Assembly: GCA_949126835.1 (NCBI GenBank)
Contig: OX421507.1
Span: 32,991,082-33,055,081, forward strand
Direction of reading: 5' to 3'
DNA length: 64,000 nucleotides
Source: Anisus vortex
Taxonomy: Eukaryota; Mollusca; Gastropoda; Planorbidae
The notes under the pieces were generated by a model. It did not search any database. It was not told the origin of the DNA and was given only the letters and a program-made list of their open reading frames with translations. This document shows, piece after piece, positions 37,917-48,300 of this stretch (positions are counted from its first letter, which is position 1; every line of letters begins with the position of its first letter). A program made the position numbers and the translations under genes.

Positions 37917-38012
37917 AATACTGCAATGGAATTTGGCCAATTGATCATCTGCATTACACAGCCTATAAAAGTACATGCAGATAATTAATTGTCCGAATTC
38001 CATTGCAGTATT
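37917..38012 (+). ncRNA. Long imperfect hairpin, candidate microRNA precursor or tiny foldback MITE
   Basis: The 37-nt arms 37917-37953 (AATACTGCAATGGAATTTGG...) and 37976-38012 (...CCGAATTCCATTGCAGTATT) pair with a 22-nt loop. Of four arm differences, two are G-U pairs and two are mismatches when read as plus-strand RNA; the minus strand would have four mismatches. Overall size (96 nt), arm length and scattered bulges resemble a pre-miRNA, but I do not recognise the mature sequence. A foldback transposon remnant would look the same. Confidence 0.4.
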
Positions 38013-38107
38013 TTCATAGAAAAAACAAATAAAAACAAGGAATATTTCGGGAGAATTCACGTGTTTTGTTTTTTGGTCCATGCCTCTAAACCTTTAGTCT
38101 GACAGTA

Positions 38108-38245
38108 TTACACAGCTACAAACACTTGTATTACACAACTACAAAACTTGTATTACACAACTACAAACACTTGTATTACACAACTACAAACACTTGTATT
38201 ACACAACTACAAACACTTGTATTACACAACTACAAACACTTGTTT
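38108..38245. repeat. 23-bp minisatellite, about 6 copies
   Basis: Tandem unit containing ACTTGTATTACACAACTACA; the second unit is one base shorter. Confidence 0.9.
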
Positions 38246-38335
38246 AGTATTGTTACAGGAATCGAAACGGATTTCGGAGTGTGTCACTTTTACCATAAAT
38301 AAAACCACATTTGTTGCACCAATATTGATTCCAAC

Positions 38336-39381
38336 GATTTCAAAGAGGCCACAATGTACCGTATATACTCGCGTATAAGTCTCAATGCGCTCTTGGTGTG
38401 ATTTCAAAGAGGCCACAATGTACCGTATATACTCGCGTATAAGTCTCAATGCGCTCTTGGTGTGATTTCAAAGAGGCCACAATGTACCGTATATACTCGC
38501 GTATAAGTCTCAATGCGCTCTTGGTGTGATTTCAAAGAGGCCACAATGTACCGTATATACTCGCGTATAAGTCTCAATGCGCTCTTGGTGTGATTTCAAA
38601 GAGGCCACAATGTACCGTATATACTCGCGTATAAGTCTCAATGCGCTCTTGGTGTGATTTCAAAGAGGCCACAATGTACCGTATATACTCGCGTATAAGT
38701 CTCAATGCGCTCTTGGTGTGATTTCAAAGAGGCCACAATGTACCGTATATACTCGCGTATAAGTCTCAATGCGCTCTTGGTGTGAATTCAAAGAGGCCAC
38801 AATGTACCGTATATACTCGCGTATAAGTCTCAATGCGCTCTTGGTGTGATTTCAAAGAGGCCACAATGTACCGTATATACTCGCGTATAAGTCTCAATGC
38901 GCTCTTGGTGTGATTTCAAAGAGGCCACAATGTACCGTATATACTCGCGTATAAGTCTCAATGCGCTCTTGGTGTGATTTCAAAGAGGCCACAATGTACC
39001 GTATATACTCGCGTATAAGTCTCAATGCGCTCTTGGTGTGATTTCAAAGAGGCCACAATGTACCGTATATACTCGCGTATAAGTCTCAATGCGCTCTTGG
39101 TGTGATTTCAAAGAGGCCACAATGTACCGTATATACTCGCGTATAAGTCTCAATGCGCTCTTGGTGTGATTTCAAAGAGGCCACAATGTACCGTATATAC
39201 TCGCGTATAAGTCTCAATGCGCTCTTGGTGTGATTTCAAAGAGGCCACAATGTACCGTATATACTCGCGTATAAGTCTCAATGCGCTCTTGGTGTGATTT
39301 CAAAGAGGCCACAATGTACCGTATATACTCGCGTATAAGTCTCAATGCGCTCTTGGTGTGATTTCAAAGAGGCCACAATGT
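38336..39381. repeat. 64-bp minisatellite, about 16 copies
   Basis: Nearly perfect 64-bp units built from two modules. The first is CCGTATATACTCGCGTATAA, resembling termini of a common DNA repeat. The second is CAATGCGCTCTTGGTGTGAT, which matches the LINE tail at 39916-40022 (CAGTGCGCTCTTGGTGTGAT). One unit has GAATTC instead of GATTTC (38783). Confidence 0.95.
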
Positions 39382-39775
39382 ATGTTTTGCCACCCCGTTT
39401 TTCTTTATCCTACACGAAATAAAGAAATTATAATGGTTTTTTTTATCAGCCTTCCCCAACTCCTTAGAAAATGTTTCTATAAACGCCTATGCTATACTTG
39501 TGTCATTATGATAAATACGTTTGATCTATAATTGTCTCAAAGAATACAGGACGAGCTTTCCGGACCCTACGTCCATGACGTAAAGAAGTTCAAAGGTGGA
39601 TCGGGGGTGGGGGGGGGGGGCTGCACACCAAGATCCTGTCCAAGACTAGCCACCTAGCGGTACGCCGATAGGGCGTGCATCATAACATAGAGTACGGTAT
39701 CCGCAGTACATGCACTACACCTGCAGAATTCCCCATGCATCATTAACGTTGTAGTGGTGGCTCGCTCGTATAAAA
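39382..39775. other. No gene seen
   Basis: Non-coding; contains a G-run at about 39603-39620. Confidence 0.4.
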
Positions 39776-39880
39776 GAATAAGATAATGGGCATTTCTATA
39801 GCGCAATAAGAATGGGCATTTCTATAGCGCAATAAGAATGGGCATTTCTATAGCGCAATAAGAATGGGCATTTCTATAGC
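39776..39880. repeat. 26-bp minisatellite, 4 copies, within LINE tail
   Basis: Tandem AATGGGCATTTCTATAGCGC plus AATAAG. The same block appears once more at 39950 as part of a repeated LINE tail (39863-39925 and 39952-40014), so the 3' end of the LINE is itself duplicated. Confidence 0.85.
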
Positions 39881-40036
39881 GCTTCTATCCATGCTATTAA
39901 ATTAGCTTGCTCAGTGCGCTCTTGGTGGAACTAAGTATAAGAAGAATAAGAATGGGCATTTCTATAGCGCTTCTATCCATGCTATTAAATTAGCATGCTC
40001 AGTGCGCTCTTGGTGTGATTTGCAGTGGCAGATGTA

Positions 40037-40470
40037 TTAGCCAAAGAAAAAAGTCTTTAAGTACTTTTTAAAAGATTCTCTTGTCCCAGATTCTCTCAGT
40101 GTCTGAGATAGACTGTTCCATAAAGAAGGCGCCACTGACTCAAATGAGCGCACTCCCAGGTCCTTCTTTTTGTGTCCATCCAAACTAGGAGTTTTGAGGA
40201 GTGACTGTGTTGAAGATCGCAGTTCCCTAGATGGTTCATGCCTTGAGATAAGCTCTCGAAGATAAGGAGCATCGCCCTTTATGCATTCGTACGCAATGAA
40301 CATAATTTTGTGCTCTATTCGCTTCATCACCGGGAGCCAGTGGAGATCTCTTAGTGTTGGGGAGATATGATCTTGCCTCCTCACCCCCGAAACAATGCGC
40401 GCTGCGGTGTTCTGCACTCTCTGTAATCTCTGCAGCTGGTTCTTGGGCAAATCCCACACTGTCACCCGGA
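40037..40470 (-). pseudogene. CR1/L2-type LINE ORF2, C-terminal fragment
   Basis: Minus-strand open frame ending at a stop near 40037. It contains LPKNQLQRLQRVQNTAARIV, LRDLHWLPVMKRIEHKIMFI, ECIKGDAPYLRELI, a serine-rich LRSSTQSLL and a final SFESVAPSLWNSLSQ...FKKYLKTFFF. This is the thumb/C-terminal region that follows the reverse transcriptase in CR1/L2-like non-LTR retrotransposons. It is 5'-truncated (no RT catalytic motif) but still open, so it is relatively young. The open frame extends upstream to 40618 without family similarity. The 3' tail and its repeats lie at 39776-40036. Confidence 0.85.
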
Positions 40471-40726
40471 AGCACAAATTCAAGACTGTAGGCCTGGACA
40501 TCCAGGCACCAGGGCGGGGTTGACACAGGTTGCTGTGGTCATTGCTTCCCCCCACCAAGCATCGGAGCATCTCGGCAGTGCAGTGATCCCCGGACGCGCA
40601 AAAGGGACTGTGTCCCATGCGTTAGCCCACCGGTGTGCTCTTAATGTAAGCGTATCGGTGGTTTCCACAATTCGCCAAATCTTGGGCCCACAGCCTAAAG
40701 AAGAGAAATTAGTTTTAAGTGCTTAC

Positions 40727-40824
40727 CTTCGAGACGTGGCATAGTCGTCTGCCCCCACAAGCGGTTCTCTGTCATCTCGTGATTTGCCCAACAATGGAGT
40801 TCTCTCATCATCTTTCTCATTCAT
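40727..40824 (-). CDS. Candidate first coding exon (alternative ABCB 5' exon or separate gene)
   Basis: An ATG at 40824 opens 32 codons plus two bases (MNEKDDERTPLLGKSRDDRE then PLVGADDYATSR), followed by GTAAGC. It contains an acidic dileucine motif (D-E-R-T-P-L-L), typical of cytosolic tails of sorted membrane proteins. An acceptor (TATTTCAG) at 40887-40894 would give 62 nt of 5' UTR in this exon. The phase-2 end is compatible with ABCB exon 2. The composition looks coding, and the neighbouring LINE is not part of it. Whether it splices ~32 kb to the ABCB gene cannot be told from sequence. Confidence 0.5.
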
Positions 40825-40886
40825 TTTCGGCGCCTGTCCTTGGATTCTTTCTTTGTTATGCCTAGACTACTCTTAATTTATAATTC

Positions 40887-41684
40887 CTGAAATAGATTAT
40901 TGGATGTATATAAACTTAGACAGTATAGTTTATATATTATATTGCAATATGGACCAGACCAATCTGAAAGGAATATCTTAACTTTAAGAGAGAGAGAGAG
41001 AGAAAGGGGAGAAGAGACTTGAGAGAGCACGAGATATAAATAGAGAGAGAGAGAGAGGGAGAGGAAAAGGGAGAAATAGGGCCAAAAGTACAAAGACAGA
41101 ATAATTAATTAGAATAGCCCCTATATATGTGTGTGTATGTTTGTGTAAGCGCGTGTGTCATCTCAAACATGGGAAAATAAATTCGTTCAGTTTGCATGTT
41201 CTAGTCATGATAAATTAAAAAATTAATCAAGAAAAACGATTAAAAAAAAAACTTACATGTAAAAAAATCGTTCTATTTATTTACACTAAAGTGTTCGCAT
41301 CTGTCACGTGATCACCTTACACATGCTTATGCAATCAATCAAATCATTTCGTTTTAGAGATATGATAAACCATATATCTATCAGGCGCGAAAGATAGCGG
41401 ATACCAGTCAAACTAACGGCAATATCAGTACTAAGACAGCCATTGAAATATCTATGTACCTGTATAGTATATTATTTTGTAAGTTATTGATCAAGTTGCA
41501 TCAAGGGTTTAAAATTGAAAGAGACTGTAGGAAGTACACAGTACTAACAGTATACAAATGCTCATTGCTATATTTATATTTCCGTTCGGCTTTAGCAGCC
41601 ATATATTTGGAACTTGTAAAAGATTATAAATTTCAGAGATAACAACATCGATGAATGTATAAGTTTAAAAACTAGTGGCCTTAA
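40887..41684. other. Intron-like sequence with GA microsatellite
   Basis: AT-rich, with a (GA)n tract at about 40988-41060. Small ORFs without support. Confidence 0.5.
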
Positions 41685-42380
41685 TTTCCCGGAGTACGCC
41701 TACTGCTTATCCCGGAGTAAAAGTTGAAACCATGGTTTTCATTTCCCGGAGTACTGCTTATCCCGGAGTAATAGTGGAAACCATGGTTTTCATTTCCCGG
41801 AGTACTGCTTATCCCGGAGTAATAGTGGAAACTATGGTTTTCATTTCCCGGAGTACTGCTTATCCCGGAGTAAAAGTGGAAACCATGGTTCTCATTTCCC
41901 GGAGTAAGCCTACTGCTTATTTCGGAGTAATAGTGGAAACTATGGTTTTCTTTTCCAGGAGTACTGCTTATCCCATAATAATAGTGGAAACTATGGTTTT
42001 CATTTCCCGGATTACTGCTTATCCCGGAGTAAAAATTGAAACCATGGTTCTCATTTCCCGCAGTACTGCTTATCCCGGAGTAAAAGTGGAAACCATGGTT
42101 CTCATTTCCCGCAGTATTGCTTATCCCGGAGTAAGAGTTGAAACCATGGTTTTCATTTCCCGGAGTAAGCCTACTGCTTATCCCGGAGTAAAAGTTGAAA
42201 CCATGGTTCTCATTTCCCGCAGTACTGCATATCCCGGAGTAAAAGTTGAAACCATGGTTCTCATTTCCCGCAGTATTGCATATCCCGGAGTAAAAGTTGA
42301 AACCATGGTTCTCATTTCCCGCAGTACTGCATATCCCGGTTGTAAAAGTAAAAGCCAAGATTTTCATTTCCCGGAGTAAA
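41685..42380. repeat. 51-bp minisatellite, open in frame on both strands
   Basis: About 13 copies of a 51-bp unit (CCCGGAGTAATAGTGGAAAC then CATGGTTTTCATTTCCCGGA). Four units have a 6-bp insertion, so both strands remain open for ~234-241 codons. The 17-aa repeat on plus reads PGVIVETMVFISRSTAY. It has no start context, signal or known domain, and is probably a repeat artefact. Confidence 0.9.
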
Positions 42381-43728
42381 AGTGAGATATAAAACAGCGT
42401 TTTCATTTCTGGAATATATCTTATTCCCGAGCATAAATGAGCTTTCCTTGGTTATGTTTTTTTTCGGATCATATTGTATACAAGGTTTTATTTCTCGGCA
42501 CTAAAATTTGACAATTAGAAGCTTCTTCTAAGAAATGTTGTTTATCTCGATATTAACATGTGACAACATTATTCTTTTTTCCCCGAAATCTACTTAGATC
42601 TATACCGGGACAAGTAAGGTTTTCGAGTCCCTTGAAGTTGTACGTGCGGTATACATGTATCAATCCGGCAAGAGTGAAGGTCTATACCAAACAGTAATAT
42701 CGATATCAAGAAAATATGAAACATTATATCAAAACTTCTGTGCAACTGTAATTTTCCGAATCCCGGCGTTTATCTAGAGAGAAGAATGTTACAAATGTGC
42801 CAGACATATGAACATGTCGCCAGTTAGCACTGGCTTAAAAAAAACACAGGCTAAATAAATCAATGATAACAGTTGGCATACCGATAGTTCATCTAGCCTT
42901 CAACTTACCTTTACTTTAGAACACGTCTAGTGTTATGTGTTGATTCTCTTGAACATCTAACACGCAGTTAAAATCACGGTACACACAAGACACCATTAGC
43001 ACACGCCGCTGTTTAAAGGTTAACGCTGACTGGCGCTGACATGACACTTGTCAATTGATGTTATCATAATGTTCTTTTTTTTTATCAACGCGGTGCACGT
43101 ACTCACTCACTTTCAAAATATAAACAAAACCTAACCAGTGCTCAACGTTAATGCATGTCTTAGTTCACGTTGTTCGTTCGACCAAATCAACATGTTTAAG
43201 TTGGGGATTTTTCACCCCTCCTTCCCACTCACACACGCACTACCACAAAGTGTGTGTAAGTGTGTATTGTCAGAACACGGTGTCGCCATACTACAGAGAA
43301 TTTACCAATATAGGTCAAACCTGCACCATAAATAGATGCGAACTAAGAAAGGTCAGAACAAGCAAGCGAGAAAGTAAAACTTTAAATTAATATTGGCTAG
43401 ATATTATTACACATAGTCTATATATAGAACAATCGTAACAACGGAGGTTGGGACAACACTCTCCTAGTTCTGCCCAAAACACTTTTTTTATATTTCTAAA
43501 GGTATTATTGTTTAATACATTTTTGTTTTGGAGAAATAAAAATAATTATAAAGATTGATCTAGACTTAGAACTATAATATGAATTCAGGATGTTAATGTC
43601 GTGTTTTTTCTTCAAAACTGATTTTTTTAGAAATCCGATTCTACACCGGATTTTGGTTTACACCCCCCCCCTTCCCTCAACTGTCATTTTTTTTGGTTTC
43701 TTTTGTTATTATGTATGTATCAAACTTA
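42381..43728. other. No confirmed gene; possible noncoding 5' exon
   Basis: Mostly unique AT-rich DNA. On the minus strand a GTAAGT donor at 42908-42903 follows a stretch from about 43000 that could be a noncoding first exon for the 40824 exon. ORFs at 43138-43390 lack support. Confidence 0.35.
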
Positions 43729-44443
43729 ATGACACCGGTTATCAAAACTTGATGACACTGGTTATCAAAACTTGATGACACTGGTTATCAAAACTTGGTG
43801 ACACTGGTTATCAAAACTTGATGACACTGGTTATCGAAACTTGATGACACTGGTTATCAAAACTTGATGACACTGGTTATCAAAACTTGATGACACTGGT
43901 TATCAAACTTGGTGACACTGGTTATCAAACTTGGTGACACTGGTTATCAAAACTTGATGACACTGGTTATCAAAACTTGATGACACTGGTTATCGAAACT
44001 TGATGACACTGGTTATCAAAACTTGATGACACTGGTTATCAAAACTTGATGACACTGGTTATCAAACTTGGTGACACTGGTTATCAAACTTGGTGACACT
44101 GGTTATCAAAACTTGATGACACTGGTTATCAAAACTTGATGACACAAGTTATCAAAACTTGATGACACTGGTTATCAAAACTTGATGACACTGGTTATCA
44201 AAACTTGATGACACTGGTTATCAAAACTTGATGACACTTGTTATCAAACTTGATGACACTGGTTATCAAACTTGGTGATACTGGTTATCAAAACTTGATG
44301 ACACTGGTTATCAAAACTTGATGACACTGGTTATCAAAAATTGATGACACTGGTTATCAAAACTTAATGACACTGGTTATCAAAACTTGATGACACTGGT
44401 TATCAAACTTGGTGACACTGGTTACAAAACTTGATGACACTGG
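43729..44443. repeat. 22/23-bp minisatellite, left part
   Basis: Tandem GACACTGGTTATCAAAACTT + GAT (23 bp) with a 22-bp variant (AAACTTGGT). Continues at 52578-53324 and 61471-62155 on the far sides of two LTR elements, so the three parts were one ~2.1-kb array. Confidence 0.95.
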
Positions 44444-44987
44444 TGTTATTGATTCTATTTTAATTATTATTGTTCTTCGTAGGCTAATAGAATCATGAGT
44501 TGATTGAGTTGCTTGAGTTGAGTTAAATGTTTCTTTAATATTATTTTCACAGTATGTTTAACACACTTGATAATTCAAATCTTTGCAGCAATATATATCT
44601 ATTTATTAATACTCACAATACATTATTCACAGTACATCCAACAATCATATAATATAATATAAGTCCAAGAAATGAAATAGTATTCTGATAAAATGTGATA
44701 TAATTCCGAGTCTAGCGTATACGTCTAAACGCTGCTGGATATTCAAGTCAACTGACTATTCTCCGGTCCTTTACCCCCCGTGATCAGACTGAGACATGTA
44801 AAACCCCGTGATCAGACTGAGACATGTACAACGTGCAAAGCATGCTCTATAAAGCTACGACGCAGTAGAACAAACTAGATTTGTGATATTCACATTCTTC
44901 CCAGTCCCCATAACTCTTGTACTATACTATTGACTATTGACTATTTACTGAGTCATTTCCCTTTGACCATGTTAGTGCATACTAGCA
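44444..44987 (-). repeat. 3' LTR of copy 1
   Basis: 544 bp. Contains a duplicated block CCCCGTGATCAGACTGAGAC (44777 and 44804), a TGAGTCA (AP-1-like) site near its sense-strand start (44949-44955), TTTATAG, and AATAAA on the sense strand at about 44619-44614. Confidence 0.93.
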
Positions 44988-44990
44988 TTA

Positions 44991-45003
44991 CTCACCCCTC
45001 CCG
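44991..45003 (-). promoter_or_regulatory. Polypurine tract of copy 1
   Basis: Sense-strand GGGAGGGGTGAG a few bases before the 3' LTR; the expected plus-strand DNA primer. Confidence 0.75.
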
Positions 45004-45301
45004 GAAAAAATAATAATTCATTATTATTTTTGCATAATTACATATATAGGGAACATAAATTATTGTTAAAAAATCAATGAAATATTTAGTTGCATATCAA
45101 TAGTTAACATATCTAATTAAGTCATGTAATATTCATGTAATCATAGTACCAAAAACATATATAATCATCATAAAAACATAAATAATCATCATAAAAACAA
45201 TTTACATCGGTGTCTTACAGAATTTATACACCAACTATGAGATCAAAATTCTGAAGTCTCAAGTTTTACATTAGTCCTAGACAATTATCTTTCAGTATTG
45301 T

Positions 45302-48300
45302 CTATTCAATATCTGGGATATAAATGGATAATCTTGATAACACATCTGGCAAATGATTATCTTTTCCAACTATGCTTTTGATCTGAAACTGATAATCAGA
45401 TAGTAATAATGCATATTTGTTTATGCGTTTGTTATTTACATTTGACACATTAAAATTTACTAATGGTTTGTGATCTGTGAGAATTGTAAACTTACGTCCT
45501 AACAAATAGTATTGAAATTTCAATACAGCATAAGCTATGCATAAACCTTCCAATTCCAATATACTGAAATTTTTTTCACTATTAGTTAATGCACGGCTTA
45601 TATAGAATGCTGGTTTGTACACCATTTCTGAATCTATCATTACTTTCTTAAAAATACAAGCACCTAGTCCTATTTTTGATGCATCACAGGCTAAAATAAT
45701 TTCATCATTTTTCTGAATAGTTTCCAGAATTGGTTCTTTAGAAAACTCATTAACTAGATGTCTGAATGATTGTTCACATTCATTATTCCAATTTACATAA
45801 TTTGGTTGAAATTTTTTTGTAAGATCTATAATAGGTCTAACTATTTGACTGTATTTTGGAATAAACTTGCTGTAATAATTGAATAAACCTAAGAGTGCTC
45901 TAACTTCTTTCTTAGTTTTAGGTGTCTTTATTTCTAAGATCTTTTTGTGTAATTGTTCTGTTGGCTTGACTTGGCCATTAGAAAATGTATGTCCCAGGAA
46001 TTCAATTTCTGTTTGTCCTATCTTTAATTTAGTTGGGGATACAGTTAAATTGTTATCTTTTAGTATTTGTAAGACTTCTTCTAAGATAGTCAAGTGTTCA
46101 TCCCAAGTTTCTGTATATATACATACATCATCCACATAGTGAATTATGTTGTTTCTTTGAGGAAGAATTTTTCTCATTAATTTAGTGAAAGTTGCAGTAC
46201 TATTTATGAGACCAAATGGCATTACATTCCAGTTAAACACACCTCTATGTGTGATAAAAGCTGCGTAATCTTTAGAATTTTTATCTAGAGGTACTTGCCA
46301 AAAACCTCTGGTCAAGTCTATAGTGGAAAATATTTTCCCAGTTGCCATAGTATTGATGATATTGTCTATGTTAGGTAACCCTTCTTGATCAATTTTTGTG
46401 ATTTTATTTAATTTGCGATAGTCACAGCAAAGTCTAATTGAACCATTTTTTTTTCTTACTATTACCATTGGTGAAGAGTATTGAGACATAGATTTGTTTA
46501 TAATCTTATTTTCAATTAATTGGTCCAATTCTTTATCCACTTTGTCAACTAGCATTTGTGGAATTCTATAAGCTTTTGATCTAAACTCTTTTTTGTCAGT
46601 TAATTCTATTCTATGTTCAATGACATTAGTCAAACCAGGTGTTTCTGTGATTGTATCTTTAAATTTGTTTAATATTTTCACAATTTTATTTTTAGTTTCT
46701 ACACTTTGAATATGATCTAAGTTAATTTGCTCTAATTCATTAGTTGTATTTGCGGTCATGCTACACAAGTAGTTAACATTACTTGGAATGTCTTTAATAT
46801 TTTCATCTTCAACGATGATAACATTGTTGTTTTCTATTTTGTCATTGGTTTTTGATGTAGTATCAACTATATTGCTTTCTTCATAATGTCTTAAATTGTT
46901 GATGTGAACAATTTTTTCACTACCATTTATGTCAATTTTATATGTAACATCTGACAATTTATGTATAATGTCATAAGGACCTTTCCATTGCATAGTATTA
47001 CCAGAACCAATGGGTAAATATACAAGTACTTTGTTTCCTATTTCTAACTTTCTTAAGTTTTTATTCATGTTTTCTCTAAGTATGGTTTTTTCTTTAATTT
47101 CTTGGTTTTTTTCCACAGCAAATTGATATGCTGTTTTCATATGTTTTTCTGTCTTATTTATTAGATCAAAAGGTGACATTTTTGTTTCTTTGGTTTTTAG
47201 TAATTCTGCTTTAAAATTCTCTAATGGACCATTGGCATTTTTACCAAAGATTAACTCAAAAGGTGAGTAACCAGTGCTTTCATGCTTTGCCTGTCTATAA
47301 GCAAAGAGAATGGCTGGTAGGAATTCATCCCATTCATAAGGGTGTTCTTCACAAACCTTAGCTAACATTTGTTTTATAGTTTGATTTGCCCTTTCAACCA
47401 TACCATTTGACTCTGGGTGGTAGATTGAACTAAAAATTTGTGTTATGTTGAGCATTTTAGTAAAAGCTTGAGTCAATTTGGATTTGAATTGGGTACCATT
47501 ATCACTTAATATAGTTTTAGGAAATCCAAATCTGCAGAATATTGGCAATAGTGAGTTACATACTCTATCTGCGGTTATTTCTCTTAGAGGGATTACTTCC
47601 ACCCATCTACTACCCATATCTATGAGTGTTAATGCAAATTTAGCTTTTGAATTCCTAGCTTCTTTCATAGGTCCAATAATATCAATGGCTATCTTTACAA
47701 AAGATTTGTCTACAGTATCTGTTTTTTGTAAAGGTGCTTTATGTTTTGAATTTTTCTGATTATGTATCAGACATGTTGAACAACTTTTTATGAATGTTTT
47801 CAAATCCTTTTCTAAATTGGGCCACCAGAAGTTGTTTTTGATTTTGTTACAAGTTTTTTTTGTACTTAAGTGACCTGCTAATGCATTATCATGCGAAATT
47901 TTCATTATTTGCACTGTCAAAGATTTTGGCACAACTATTTGAGTTATATCAGTTTTTGTTTCTATCCTACAAAGAATTCCATTAATTAATTTCATTTGTC
48001 CTTGTTTAAAATTTTCTTTACCTAGTTGTGACACAATTTTGTTTATATACTCATCTTGTTTTTGTTCATTTTTTAAAGTTTGTTCATCAAAAGGCATACT
48101 ATTTAAGCTAATCTGTTCACGTTTTTTCATTTGTGTTTCAGTTTTCTTTTGAGTAGTATCAATATATGCTAAAATGTTTGTTTTCAATGTTTGAAAGTCA
48201 TTGATTTCTTTCTCTGCAATATTGTATATTGCTTTGTGATTTTCTAAATGTTTGCACAGTGATATGGCATGCAATTGTTTAGGTATATTATTTATTTCAC

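Noticed and set aside
40480..40744. Extra ORFs overlapping the LINE fragment
   Set aside because: Alternate-frame shadows without similarity to anything recognised.
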